Shown: positions 43,835-53,833, counted from the first letter of the stretch. The stretch is DNA of 64,000 nucleotides from Streptomyces umbrinus (GCF_030817415.1 NZ_JAUSZI010000002.1:3596001-3660000); one strand, 5' to 3'. A program made the numbers and translations. The notes: generated from the letters alone by a model not told the origin.

Positions 43835-43913
43835 ATTCGCACCCTCTCCACCCGCGCGCGTCGCCGACGTCGTTCCCGCGCGCCCCACGCGAACGCTGAC
43901 CAGGACGGTACCC

Positions 43914-44459
43914 GTGTCTGTCTCCCCTTCCTTGACCTCCTCTGCCTCCGCCGCCGCTCCGGCCCACGGCCCCACGCAGGCCGAGCTGCTCGACTTCGTC
44001 CGGCGCACGGCCGCCGACGCCGAGCTGATCGCCTCTCTCCCGCTCGACCCCGAGGGCCGTACGTGGGTACGCCTCGAAGGGCCCGGCGGCAGCGAGGCCT
44101 GGCTCATCGGCTGGCCGCCCGGCACGGGCACCGGCTGGCACGACCACGCCGAGTCGGTCGGCGCCTTCCTCACGGCGTCGGGCGAGCTCAAGGAGAACTC
44201 GCTCACCGCCCGGCTGCCCACCGACGGCTGGAAGACCCTCGAACTGACCGAGGGCATCGACCGGGAACGGCGCCTGGGGGCCGGAAAGGGCCGTTCCTTC
44301 GGCCGCCACCATGTGCACGAGGTGCTCAACGAGTCCACGGAGGAGCACGCGATCTCCGTCCACGCCTACTACCCGCCGCTGCCGCAGATCCGCCGCTACA
44401 GCCGCAGCGGCCAGATCCTGCGCCTTGAGCAGGTCGAGCGCCCGGCGGACTGGCAGTGA
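43914..44459 (+). CDS. Cysteine dioxygenase-type cupin protein
   Basis: A 181-residue cupin of the cysteine dioxygenase family from GTG 43914 (AGGA about eight nt upstream). The iron-binding residues are His76 and His78 in GWHDHAESVGAF and a later His in GRHHVHEVLN (133-135). It should oxidise L-cysteine (or a related thiol) with O2 to the sulfinate. GTGA overlap couples it to the rhodanese gene. The Cys-rich leader 79 nt upstream suggests regulation by cysteine supply. A bacterial thiol dioxygenase with another thiol substrate remains possible. Confidence 0.88.
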   Translation: MSVSPSLTSSASAAAPAHGPTQAELLDFVRRTAADAELIASLPLDPEGRTWVRLEGPGGSEAWLIGWPPGTGTGWHDHAESVGAFLTASGELKENSLTARLPTDGWKTLELTEGIDRERRLGAGKGRSFGRHHVHEVLNESTEEHAISVHAYYPPLPQIRRYSRSGQILRLEQVERPADWQ

Positions 44460-44920
44460 CCGCCGAAGGCCGCCTGCGAGCCGAAGGCCCGGTCGGGATC
44501 GACGAGTTGCTGGAGCGGGTCCGTGAGGGCCTCGACCGGGTCGAGGCCGACACCGCCCACGACGCCGCGCGGGCGGGCGAGGCCCTGCTGGTCGACATCC
44601 GGTACGCGGCACTGCGCGAGCGCGACGGGCTGATCCCCGGCGCCCTCGTCGTCGAGCGCAACGAACTGGAATGGCGCCTCGACCCCCAGGGCAGCCATCG
44701 CGCTCCGGAAGCCACGAGCCACGCCCTGCGCGTCGTGATCGTCTGCAACGAGGGCTACGCGTCGAGTCTCGCGGCCGCGTCCCTGCGCCAGTTGGGACTG
44801 CACCGGGCGACAGACCTGGTGGGCGGCTTCCAGGCTTGGCGCGCGGCAGGCCTGCCGGTGACTGAGCTGCCGGTGGATGGGCTGCCGGTGACTGCAGCGC
44901 TGGTGACCGGGCGACGGTAG
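44456..44920 (+). CDS. Rhodanese-domain sulfurtransferase
   Basis: A 154-residue protein whose GTG overlaps the cysteine dioxygenase stop (GTGA). The rhodanese fold has LLVDIRYAALRERDGLIPGA and the active-site loop VCNEGYASS, with catalytic Cys97; NEGYAS differs from the CRxGxR loop typical of thiosulfate rhodanese, suggesting another sulfur acceptor. The C-terminus includes the imperfect repeat LPVTELPVDGLPVTA. It probably handles sulfane sulfur released when cysteine is oxidised. Confidence 0.87.
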   Translation: MTAEGRLRAEGPVGIDELLERVREGLDRVEADTAHDAARAGEALLVDIRYAALRERDGLIPGALVVERNELEWRLDPQGSHRAPEATSHALRVVIVCNEGYASSLAAASLRQLGLHRATDLVGGFQAWRAAGLPVTELPVDGLPVTAALVTGRR

Positions 44921-44984
44921 CCAGCCTGCCGGTGGCTTCTCAGACCTCCGGTCGGACAGCCTGATCCGGGCGCGGGCCTCTTCC

Positions 44985-47648
44985 TCAGCTGTCAGTCACA
45001 AAGCCTCCCCTGCGCGCGTACTCCAGCGCCTCGTTGGGCATATGTAGTGGTGGGGGCCCCTTCGTGTAAGGGGCCCCCACCATTGCGTACCACCCCTTAC
45101 TCCCGGACCACTCAGGCCACTCCCTGGCCGTGGCCACCGTGACCGGCCGCGTCTTGAGGGCCGCCCGGCCCGGCAGCGCGGTGCCGACGAGGGCGAGCAG
45201 TCCGGCGGCGGCGACCACCGTGACGTACACCAGGGGTGTGACGGCAGGAGCCGCGCTGCCCGTCATCCCGATGCTGAAGGCCGTCAGGACGGCGAGCGCG
45301 ATGCCGCTGCCGAGGGTCGTCGCCAGGAGCAGCGCCGACAGTGCCTCGGTCCGCAGCATCCGCAGTACCTGGCGACGCGTGGCACCGGCGAGGCGGAGCA
45401 ACGCGAACTCCCGTACGCGCTCGGAGACCGACATGGCGAGCGTGTTGACGACCGCGATGGCGGTGAAGGCGAGAACGAGCCCCATGGCGAAGTAGTTGAC
45501 CTCGGCGTTCGCCTGCAGCCGCTCGGCCTGCAACGAGTCCGCGGTGGCCGGTGGGATGACCCGGACGCCCGGGAACTTCCGGACGGCGGCCGCGAGTTCT
45601 TCCTGTGAACGGGCGGTGGAGACGAGGACCGTGGCCGCGAGCGGGTTGTCGACGTGGCGGGCGACCAGGTCGTGGGCCATGGTGAGGTCGCCGAAGCCGA
45701 GGCCCTTGGCGTAGACAGCGGCGACGGTGAGGGTGGCGAGCGTACCGTCGCCGAGGGTGAGTTTCAGCGTGCTGCCGGGCTTCAAGTGGAGCTGGTCCGC
45801 GGCCAGTTGGCTGACGGCGACGGTGTCGTGCGTGAGCTCGGCGAGGGAGCCCGCGGTGACGTCGGGGTCCCAGGTGCGGGTCAGGCCGGCGGGGCTGACG
45901 CCCTGTGCCGCGTACTTGTCGAGGCCGACGCGGACGGTCGTCCGGACGACTTCGGTGGCCACATCGCGGTCCGTACGGAGCTGCCGTGCGGCCTGCGCGG
46001 GGACGCCAGGGCCCTCGGCGGTGAGAACCCAGTCGGCGCGGGTGCCCTCGCGGGCTTGGGCGCGGGCGGCGTGTCCCAGGGTCGGCTGGACGAAGAGGAC
46101 GGTGCAGGTCATACCGATGAGGAGGGTGAGCGGGGTGACGACGGAGGCCATGCGGGCGGCGTTGCCCCGCAGATTGGCCGTAGCGAGCCTGCCTCCCGGG
46201 CCACTGAGTCGCAGCGGGGCGCCCAGGACTGCCGCGGCAGCCCTGACCAGGAGCGGGCCGAGCAGGGCGACGGACGAGGCGAGGACGACAATGGCAAGGA
46301 ACGTCACGGGAGTCGACGCCGGCTCAGTGCGCAGGATGCTGAGTACGGCGACGAGGACCGTACCTCCGGCGAGCAGCACGAGCCCCGCGATGATGCGCCC
46401 CCAGGCGGGGCGGTCACGCTCGGCGGCGGCCTCAGCAAGTGCCTCGGCCGGGCGAATACGGGCGATGCGACGCGAGGAGACACGGGCGGCGGCCCAGGCA
46501 CCGATGAGCGTGGCGGCGATGGCGGCGAACAGCGGGAACACACTGACGGTGTGCTGAAGCGTGGCGGGCACGGCGCCCAGGGCGACGAACCTGCCGTGCA
46601 GCCAGCTCCCGAGCGGCAGCCCCGCGAGCGCTCCGGCGACTCCGGCGGCCGCGCCGATCAGCAGGGCTTCGCGGCCGAGGAGCTTGCGGATCTGTCCTGG
46701 TGTGGCGGCGATGGCGCGCAGCAGGGCGAGTTCGCGGTGCCTCTGCTGCACGGAGAGCGCGAAGGTGCCGACGACCACGAGTACGGCGACGAGCAGGGAC
46801 GTGCCGCCCATCGCTCCGCCCATGCTGACGAGCTTGATCCGGGCGGCTGCCGCGTCCAGGGACTCGACGGGACCTCGCTCGTCACCCGTGCTGACCTGCG
46901 CGGTCGTGCCGTGCAGCGCCTTGGCCACGGCTGCTTTGAGGTCGGCGGTGTCGGTGCCCTCGGCCGGGACGACGCCGATGGTCGTGACCTGGCCCGGGTG
47001 CGCGGCGAGGCGCCTGGCTTCGGCGGTGGAGAAGAAGAGCGAGGTCTGGTGGCGTATGTCGTCTCCGGTGGGCGCGGCGATGCCGGTGACCCGATATGTG
47101 CGCGGGCTCTGGGTGGACTGGACGGTGAGGCGGTCCCCCGGCTTCAGTCGGGCTCGGTCGGCGAGATAGCGGTCGACGACCAGATCGTCCCGGGCGCGGG
47201 GAGGGGTTCCGGTGGTGAGGGCGTACGGAGTGAGGGGAGCGGAGTCCCAGGCGTGGCCGTAGGCGGTCCGGCCGCCGGTGCCGGTGGGTATCAACGGCTC
47301 GGCGAGGAAGGTCAGTTCGGGGATGACGCGACGGGCGCCGGGGACTCGGCTGAGCGTCGTGGTGAGGTTCTCGGGCAGCCAGGCCCGTTCGGCGATGGGC
47401 TTGGCCTTGTGTTTGGTCTTCGTCTTGCCCTTCTTGTGCTTGACGGTGGTCCGGTGGACGTTCTGGTCGGCGGAGACCACGACGGGGGCGGCGGCGTAGC
47501 GCTCGGTGCCGATGGTGCCGCGCAATCCGGTTTCGAGGAGGGTGCCGCAGGCCGTGATGAGGGCGGCCGCGCACATCAGGGCGAGAAAGGCACCGAGGAA
47601 TCCGCCCTTCCGGTGGCGGACGGTCCGCAGGGCGTAGCGAAGCATCAT
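44985..47648 (-). CDS. Large FtsX-type ABC permease (MacB-like), two FtsX domains
   Basis: An 887-residue membrane protein whose ATG (47648) overlaps the stop of the winged-helix regulator gene (ATGA). TM1 is at about 15-38 (GGFLGAFLALMCAAALITAC), followed by a long extracytoplasmic region; FtsX permease domains are at about 275-420 (LLVAVLVVVGTFALSVQQRH ... LALLRAIAATPGQIRKLLG) and about 730-860 (NTLAMSVSERVREFALLRLA). It could export a peptide, lipid or antibiotic with an ABC ATPase. No ATPase gene is adjacent, so the partner must be elsewhere. The last 25 residues (after YAMVG) overlap a hairpin and look like an extension. Confidence 0.88.
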   Translation of the reverse strand: MMLRYALRTVRHRKGGFLGAFLALMCAAALITACGTLLETGLRGTIGTERYAAAPVVVSADQNVHRTTVKHKKGKTKTKHKAKPIAERAWLPENLTTTLSRVPGARRVIPELTFLAEPLIPTGTGGRTAYGHAWDSAPLTPYALTTGTPPRARDDLVVDRYLADRARLKPGDRLTVQSTQSPRTYRVTGIAAPTGDDIRHQTSLFFSTAEARRLAAHPGQVTTIGVVPAEGTDTADLKAAVAKALHGTTAQVSTGDERGPVESLDAAAARIKLVSMGGAMGGTSLLVAVLVVVGTFALSVQQRHRELALLRAIAATPGQIRKLLGREALLIGAAAGVAGALAGLPLGSWLHGRFVALGAVPATLQHTVSVFPLFAAIAATLIGAWAAARVSSRRIARIRPAEALAEAAAERDRPAWGRIIAGLVLLAGGTVLVAVLSILRTEPASTPVTFLAIVVLASSVALLGPLLVRAAAAVLGAPLRLSGPGGRLATANLRGNAARMASVVTPLTLLIGMTCTVLFVQPTLGHAARAQAREGTRADWVLTAEGPGVPAQAARQLRTDRDVATEVVRTTVRVGLDKYAAQGVSPAGLTRTWDPDVTAGSLAELTHDTVAVSQLAADQLHLKPGSTLKLTLGDGTLATLTVAAVYAKGLGFGDLTMAHDLVARHVDNPLAATVLVSTARSQEELAAAVRKFPGVRVIPPATADSLQAERLQANAEVNYFAMGLVLAFTAIAVVNTLAMSVSERVREFALLRLAGATRRQVLRMLRTEALSALLLATTLGSGIALAVLTAFSIGMTGSAAPAVTPLVYVTVVAAAGLLALVGTALPGRAALKTRPVTVATAREWPEWSGSKGWYAMVGAPYTKGPPPLHMPNEALEYARRGGFVTDS
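45048..45082. terminator. Perfect 15-bp hairpin inside the permease 3' end
   Basis: TGGTGGGGGCCCCTT and its exact complement flank a CGTGT loop, 63 nt inside the annotated stop of the permease gene. It has the strength of a terminator but lies in coding sequence. It may be a terminator of the leftward permease transcript reached after an ancestral stop was lost, or one for the rightward rhodanese transcript. Confidence 0.7.
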
Positions 47649-48379
47649 GGGGTCTCGGTCTCTCTTCCGTCGTCTGCGGTGTCGGGAGTGGGACCGGGCG
47701 GGGAATCGGGGGAGGACGCGTCTGCGGAGGCGGCCTGGGCGGGGAAGGCGAGGAACCGCGTGAGTACCGTGCGCGCGTCGGCCGGAGTGTCCGCCTCGGG
47801 GCGCTTGTAGCGGTTGAGGAGCGAGATGTACTCCTCGAAGAACTCGCGCAGTTCGGGGAGCGTCAGCCGGATCGTGCCGCGCGAGTACGGGAAGGCGTCG
47901 GCCCATGGTTCGTCGGCCGCGTCCCGCTGGAGTTGCTCGAAGAGTTCGAGGTCGGCGGCGTACGCGTGGTGGTTCAACTCGTCCATCACGAGCCGCATCT
48001 CGGGGCTCTGGCGGCTGCGCGGCGGGAAGCGGCGGTCACCGGGGACGGCTCGCCACCAGCGCTCCCGGCCGTGCCCGGCGGCGCCCGTCTCTTCGACGAA
48101 GCCGTAGCGCGCGAGTTCGCGCAGGTGGTAGCTGGTGGCCCCGGTGTTGAGCCCGAGTGCCCTGGCGAGCGTCGCGGATGTGGCGGGGCCGTGCACGGTG
48201 AGGTGCTGCAGCATCCACTGCCGCCGGGGCTGGGCAAGTGCCTTGAGCGCGGCGAGGTCGGAGAGCTCGACGGGGGCCGGGCGGGGGTCGGGGTCGGGAG
48301 CTGTGTGCTCCGGTGTCGCGGGATCGGGACGTGTGTGTCCCTGCTCAGCGGGGTCGGTGGCGCCGGGTTCCTGTGCCAT
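47645..48379 (-). CDS. Winged-helix transcriptional regulator (ArsR-like HTH)
   Basis: A 244-residue regulator from ATG 48379. The winged-helix domain (about 38-110) runs from LSDLAALKALAQPRRQWMLQ through ATSATLARALGLNTGATSYH to LRELARYGFVEE, the ArsR/HTH_20 pattern. The middle part (RRQSPEMRLVMDEL to TLPELREFFEEYISLLNRY) is a conserved ligand-binding or dimer region; the N- and C-termini are Pro-rich. It is coupled to the FtsX permease by ATGA. Dyad and direct repeats just upstream (48382-48415) suit autoregulation. Confidence 0.85.
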   Translation of the reverse strand: MAQEPGATDPAEQGHTRPDPATPEHTAPDPDPRPAPVELSDLAALKALAQPRRQWMLQHLTVHGPATSATLARALGLNTGATSYHLRELARYGFVEETGAAGHGRERWWRAVPGDRRFPPRSRQSPEMRLVMDELNHHAYAADLELFEQLQRDAADEPWADAFPYSRGTIRLTLPELREFFEEYISLLNRYKRPEADTPADARTVLTRFLAFPAQAASADASSPDSPPGPTPDTADDGRETETP

Positions 48380-48770
48380 GCGTACACAGTCGCCTGTGCA
48401 CAAGGGTCTGTGCACTGCGGTCGACCAGCGTCTTGGACCGGGGGTTAACCCCACCCTCACTCATGGCAACGGAGGCTCCCTGACAGGGAGTTGTCACTCG
48501 TCCGAGGTCGGGGCTCTCAGGCGCGGGCGGGCGCCGACGTTGACGGGTCGGCATCGGCGTCGGGTCTGTGTCGGTCGATCGGCGTCGGAAGCCCGCGCCC
48601 CGCCCAGTCCTCTCCGCTCTGCCCCTCTCCGCCAAGCCCCGTCCCGGCCCCGGATGCGATGGGCGCCCCCGCGCGTCCACCGTGCCCGGGGCCCGGAACC
48701 GGTCGGCCCGGAGGCAGCCTCACACCTCCTCAAGGGCCCGTCTCAGAACCACCGTCATCGGGGGCCCGTC
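48380..48770. other. Intergenic region between recX and the winged-helix regulator gene
   Basis: This 391-bp gap holds operator-like repeats close to the regulator start, and near the recX end an almost exact duplication of the sequence around the recX stop. Between them is GC-rich sequence without a supported gene or RNA. Confidence 0.75.
48382..48415 (-). promoter_or_regulatory. Operator-like repeats at the regulator start
   Basis: CTGTGCAC occurs at 48394-48401 and 48408-48415 (14-bp period) and the inverted GTACACAG at 48382-48389, immediately before the ATG of the winged-helix regulator. A dyad plus direct repeat at -3 to -36 suits self-repression of the regulator-permease operon. Confidence 0.5.
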
Positions 48771-49754
48771 TCAGAACCCCTCGCCGTCGTCGAGGAACTC
48801 CGTGTCCTCGCCCTCTTCCTCCAACGCCTGCCGGACCACTCTGAGGGCCATGCCTTCGGAGTAGCCCTTGCGGGCGAGCATGCTCGCGAGGCGTCGTATC
48901 CGCTTGTCGCGGTCGAGGCCGCGCGTGGAGCGCAGCCTGCGGGCGACGAGCTCGCGTGCGGTCGTCTCCTCCTGCTCGGAGTCGAGTTGTCCGACGGCCT
49001 CGTCGATCAGTGCGGAGTCCACGCCCTTGGTCCGCAGCTCCCGGGCGAGCGCCCGCCGGGCCAGGCCCCGGCCGTGATGCCGGGACTCCACCCAGGCGTC
49101 CGCGAAGGCACTGTCGTTGATCAGCCCGACCTCTTCGAAGCGGGAGAGCACCTCGTCCGCCACGTCGTCCGGGATCTCGCGCTTGCGCAACGCGTCCGCG
49201 AGCTGTTTCCGCGTGCGCGGGGTCCCGGTGAGCAGGCGCAGGCAGATGCCCCGCGCCCGCTCAGCCGGGTCCCCTGGGGGCTCCCCCTTCTCGGCCCTCG
49301 ACGAGGCAGAGGAGCCTCCGTCCTGTGGGTCGCCGTCGGCAGACGATTCGCCGAAACCACGCCGCCGACCGCGGCCCCGTCCACCACGGCCACCACCGCG
49401 CGGGGCTCCGGCGCCCCGCTCCCCCGTGCCCTGCGGCCCGTCGCCCCCGTACGGCCAGCCATCGTCACCGCGCCGGCCGGAGCCGCGACGCGAACCGCCG
49501 CCCGGCGTGGTGTCACCGTCCCGCGGACCGTCGCCGCGGTACGGACCGTCATCGCGGCGCGGACCGTCGTCCGGCCGTCCGTCCCCCTCCACATCGCCGT
49601 ACGCAGCCTCGGCGTCCCGGGCCCCGAGACCGTACGGCCCGTCAGCGTCGTACGCCCTGTCGCTGTCTCCGGCCGTGCCGCTGCCACCCCCGCGCCTCTT
49701 CCCTTCGGAGGCTGCGGGGTGGACGTACTCGGCCCAGTCGGTTCGCCGTGTCAC
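48771..49754 (-). CDS. recX: Regulatory protein RecX
   Basis: RecX binds and disassembles RecA filaments. The 327-residue protein starts at GTG 49754, 3 nt after the recA stop, so it is co-translated or tightly coupled with recA. The N-terminal 155 residues are an unusual Gly/Asp/Arg/Pro-rich tract with the repeat [DR]DGPR; the RecX domain follows with RARGICLRLLTGTPRTRKQL, VLSRFEEVGLINDSAFADAW, LARRALARELRTKGV and RLASMLARKGYSEGMALRVV. Its normal form is about 160-190 residues, so the extension is lineage-specific. The C-terminus is acidic (EEEGEDTEFLDDGEGF). Confidence 0.95.
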   Translation of the reverse strand: MTRRTDWAEYVHPAASEGKRRGGGSGTAGDSDRAYDADGPYGLGARDAEAAYGDVEGDGRPDDGPRRDDGPYRGDGPRDGDTTPGGGSRRGSGRRGDDGWPYGGDGPQGTGERGAGAPRGGGRGGRGRGRRRGFGESSADGDPQDGGSSASSRAEKGEPPGDPAERARGICLRLLTGTPRTRKQLADALRKREIPDDVADEVLSRFEEVGLINDSAFADAWVESRHHGRGLARRALARELRTKGVDSALIDEAVGQLDSEQEETTARELVARRLRSTRGLDRDKRIRRLASMLARKGYSEGMALRVVRQALEEEGEDTEFLDDGEGF

Positions 49755-49757
49755 GGA

Positions 49758-50885
<1,128 letters not shown>

Positions 50886-51045
50886 TGGTTCCACCCGATT
50901 TGCTTGAGTCGATCGCTTCACGTCAAAGACGCTAACGCCTGCCACTGACAATGCGCCCCGACGCCCGTCCGGCCTGTGGATAACTCGGGCGCTCTCCACC
51001 AAATCCCCGTCGACATCCCGTCTCGGGCTTCGCCGGAGCCTCCAT

Positions 51046-51061
51046 CAGAATGGATGTTCGA
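51046..51061 (-). promoter_or_regulatory. SOS box (LexA operator) upstream of recA
   Basis: On the minus strand the sequence TCGAACATCCATTCTG has the TCGAAC half of the SOS box and a degenerate ATTC right half. Its position, 161-176 nt upstream of the recA start, and resemblance to the GAACATCCATTC site I recall from Streptomyces recA promoters support LexA control. Confidence 0.75.
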
Positions 51062-51180
51062 TTTTGGTGTCAAGCGCACCACGCGCTTCGACGAGAGCGT
51101 GTCGCGAGCCGTGTCTCCCTGCTGCTTCCAGGGTCGTACGGGCGCCGCGTCGGTGCGCTACGAGGCGTTGCGGGGTCGTG

Positions 51181-52458
51181 CTACGAGGCGTCGCGGGGCT
51201 CTTCGTCCTCCGCCGTCCGCGCTTCCCGGGGCCCCTTCAGCGTGCGTCGTATGCGTGCGAGGAGAGTGCTCGTGCCCCGCTCGCGGCGCCCGTGGACCCG
51301 GGGGTCGTCCGTGACGTCGTACCGCTTCACGTAGGCCCCCAGGAAGGCCTGCAGCGTGGCGACCGCCGGGATGGCGATCAGCGCGCCGACGGCGCCGAGC
51401 AGGGCGGTGCCCGCGATGACCGACCCGAAGGCGACCGCCGGGTGGATGTCCACGGTCTTCGCGGTCAGCTTGGGCTGCAGCACGTAGTTCTCGAACTGCT
51501 GGTAGACCACGACGAAGATCATCACCCACAGCGCGTACCAGGGGTCGACCGTGAAGGCGATCAGCATCGGCAGGGCGCCCGCGAGGTACGTACCGATGGT
51601 GGGGATGAACTGCGAGACCAGACCCACCCAGACGGCGAGCACGGGCGCGTAGTTCACGCCGAGGGACTCCAGCAGGATGTAGTGCGCGACGCCGGAGATC
51701 AGTGCCATCAGCCCGCGCGAGTACAGATAACCGCCGGTCTTGTTGACGGCGATCTCCCACGCGCGCAGCACCTCGGCCTGCCGGGCGGGCGGCAGCACGG
51801 AGCACAGGGCGCGCCGCAGCCGCGGGCCGTCGGCGGCGAAGTAGAAGGCGAACAGTGTGATCGTCAGGAGCTGGAAGAGCCCACCCAGCACCTGGGTGGA
51901 CACGTCCAGGACACCGCTCGCGCTGTTCTGCACGTACTTCCGCAGCCAGTCGGAGCGCAGCAGGCCCTCCTGGATGTCGACGCGGCTGAGCTCCGTGTGG
52001 AAGGTCGTGTTGATCCAGCTGATCACCGAGTCGACGTACTTCGGGAAGTCCTCGACCATGTCGATGATCTGTCCCGCGAGCATCGAGCCGAGCAGGGTGA
52101 CGAAGCCCGCGCTGGCGATCATCACGAAGAGGAAGACGATCCCGGTGGCCAGCCCCCTGCGCATGCCGAACGAGGCCATCCAGCTCACCGCGGGCTCTAT
52201 GGCGAGGGCCAGGAAGAACGCGATCAGGATGTTGATCAGCAGCCCGGTCAGCTCGTGGAAAGCCCAACTGCCCAGCTGGAAACAGGCGATGAGGGTGAGG
52301 GCGAGCACCATGGCCCGCGGCAGCCAGCGCGGCATGCGGGCACCCGTCTCGGCCGCGCCCCGGGCCGGGGGCCTGGGAGGTGTCGTGCCGAGCGGGGAAG
52401 CCTGCTGACCGACGTGCGCGGTCTCATCTGTCGATGCCACGGACCAAGTCTCGCCCAC
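51181..52458 (-). CDS. AI-2E family transporter (PerM/YdiK-like)
   Basis: A 425-residue membrane protein of the AI-2 exporter (PF01594) family. Features are a Pro-rich cytoplasmic start, a pair of TMs (AMVLALTLIACFQLGSWAF, GLLINILIAFFLALAIEP), an extracytoplasmic region with MVEDFPKYVDSVISWINTTF, and the C-terminal TM block with SQFIPTIGTYLAGALPMLIA and QFENYVLQPKLTAKTVDIHP. The family exports autoinducer-2 in some species, but many members handle ions or unknown substrates; Streptomyces is not known to use AI-2. The GTG at 52458 has GGAGGT immediately before it; GTG 52440 is an alternative. Confidence 0.9.
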   Translation of the reverse strand: MGETWSVASTDETAHVGQQASPLGTTPPRPPARGAAETGARMPRWLPRAMVLALTLIACFQLGSWAFHELTGLLINILIAFFLALAIEPAVSWMASFGMRRGLATGIVFLFVMIASAGFVTLLGSMLAGQIIDMVEDFPKYVDSVISWINTTFHTELSRVDIQEGLLRSDWLRKYVQNSASGVLDVSTQVLGGLFQLLTITLFAFYFAADGPRLRRALCSVLPPARQAEVLRAWEIAVNKTGGYLYSRGLMALISGVAHYILLESLGVNYAPVLAVWVGLVSQFIPTIGTYLAGALPMLIAFTVDPWYALWVMIFVVVYQQFENYVLQPKLTAKTVDIHPAVAFGSVIAGTALLGAVGALIAIPAVATLQAFLGAYVKRYDVTDDPRVHGRRERGTSTLLARIRRTLKGPREARTAEDEEPRDAS

Positions 52459-52500
52459 ACCTCCGACAATCGGCCCCCGCCCCCGGATCTTCGTGGCCCG

Positions 52501-52695
52501 TCAGCGGTTTTCGTAGGGAACGTTCACCGCTGTACACACCGCGCGCCACACGTCCTTCGCCTCCCAGCCCGCGTCCAGCGCCTGCCGCACCGTGCGCCCG
52601 CCGAGCTCCGACATCACATGATCGCGCGCGAAGGTGTCGGCGTACCCCGCTCCGAAGTGATCCGCCATCCGCTGCCAGAAGACCGTCAACCGCAT
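52501..52695 (-). CDS. DUF3046-domain small protein
   Basis: A 64-residue protein (MRLTVFWQRMADHFGAGYAD) matching the DUF3046 family, which is small, helical, found only in actinobacteria and often near recA. GGAGTC directly precedes the ATG. The second half DAGWEAKDVWRAVCTAVNVP is the conserved signature. Function unknown. It lies 42 nt upstream of the transporter gene in the same direction. Confidence 0.87.
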   Translation of the reverse strand: MRLTVFWQRMADHFGAGYADTFARDHVMSELGGRTVRQALDAGWEAKDVWRAVCTAVNVPYENR

Positions 52696-52775
52696 GACTC
52701 CAGTATCCCGCCCCTGAGAGTGGGCCCGAGCCGGGACCGCTTGCCGAGAACGCTTTCCGCCCTACGGTCTGACTC

Positions 52776-53720
52776 ATGGCCGAAACAGGAGCATCCCCAC
52801 TCCCCCCGACGCCCCCGGCGCACACCCCCCTCGCCCGCGCCGAGCACTTCGTCTGGCTCACCGCGCGCGTGCTGGAGCAGCGCCGTTTCGCGTACCACTT
52901 CCTGGGCGGCGATGCCGACGCGGTCGAGACCGCGTTGTCCGCCTACCGCAACGAGGACGACGGGTACGGTCACGCGCTGGAACCCGATCTGCGCGGCCCG
53001 GTCAGCCAGCCCCTGCACACCGGACACGCACTGCGCGTCCTGGACTCGATCGGGCGCTGTGGCGGGCAGCGGGTGGAGCGCATGTGCCGCTATCTGACCT
53101 CCGTGTCGACGCAGGACGGCGCGCTGCCGACGATCCATCCCAGCCAGCGCGGCTATCCGGCAGCACCCTTCCTGCCGATCGTCGACGACCCGCCCAGCGA
53201 ACTCCTCGCCACCGGCCCCGTGGTCGGCCTGTTGCACCGCAACGAGGTCTGGCACGCCTGGCTGTTCAGGGCCACCGACTTCTGCTGGCAGGCCGTGGAG
53301 TCCCTGGACAAGTCGCATCCGTACGAGATCGAGGCGGCCGTCGCCTTCCTGGACTCGGCGCCCGACCGCCCGCGCGCGGAGGCGGCCGCCGACCGCCTCG
53401 GCCGCCTGGTGCGCGAACACCGGCTCGCGGCGCTGGACCCGGCGCGTCCTGACGCCTTCCCCGTGGCCCCCGGTTACGCACCCGGGGAGCACCACTTCCC
53501 GTACGACTACGCAAGAACACCGGGCTCACTCGCGCGCGCGTGGTTCACCGACGCCGAGATGACGGGCTCCCTGGAGTTCCTGCTGAGCCAGCAGCAGGAG
53601 GACGGCGGCTGGCCGGTCCGCCGGCACCAGTGGGCACCGAGTACGGCTCTGGAGGCACGCCCCATCGTGACGATCGAGGCCCTGCGCACCCTGCGGGCCT
53701 ACGGACTGCCCGTCGGCTGA
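52776..53720 (+). CDS. Hypothetical protein with prenyltransferase/terpene-cyclase-like toroid fold
   Basis: A 314-residue cytoplasmic protein with QxxDGGW-type repeats, LEFLLSQQQEDGGWPVRRHQ near the C-terminus and YRNEDDGYGHALEPDLRGP earlier, which mark an alpha-alpha toroid like those of prenyltransferases and squalene cyclases. Catalytic DxDD or DDxxD motifs are absent, so it is probably not a cyclase. It is divergent from DUF3046 with an 80-nt gap. I recognise no specific family; many Streptomyces genomes carry a similar gene near recA. Confidence 0.7.
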   Translation: MAETGASPLPPTPPAHTPLARAEHFVWLTARVLEQRRFAYHFLGGDADAVETALSAYRNEDDGYGHALEPDLRGPVSQPLHTGHALRVLDSIGRCGGQRVERMCRYLTSVSTQDGALPTIHPSQRGYPAAPFLPIVDDPPSELLATGPVVGLLHRNEVWHAWLFRATDFCWQAVESLDKSHPYEIEAAVAFLDSAPDRPRAEAAADRLGRLVREHRLAALDPARPDAFPVAPGYAPGEHHFPYDYARTPGSLARAWFTDAEMTGSLEFLLSQQQEDGGWPVRRHQWAPSTALEARPIVTIEALRTLRAYGLPVG

Positions 53721-53799
53721 CGTCGGCACCCGTTCACTCACGGGCCTGGCCAAGCCGATCACCAGCTACCGCTACCGGTCGCAGACGGGACCTCGATCA

Positions 53800-53823
53800 G
53801 GGGGCACACGCACGCGTGCCCCC
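53800..53823. terminator. Bidirectional terminator between toroid gene and azlD
   Basis: An 8-bp stem GGGGGCAC / GTGCCCCC with an 8-nt loop, between two convergent genes, 79 nt after the toroid-gene stop and 10 nt from the azlD stop. Confidence 0.7.
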
Positions 53824-53833
53824 TCCCCTCCCT

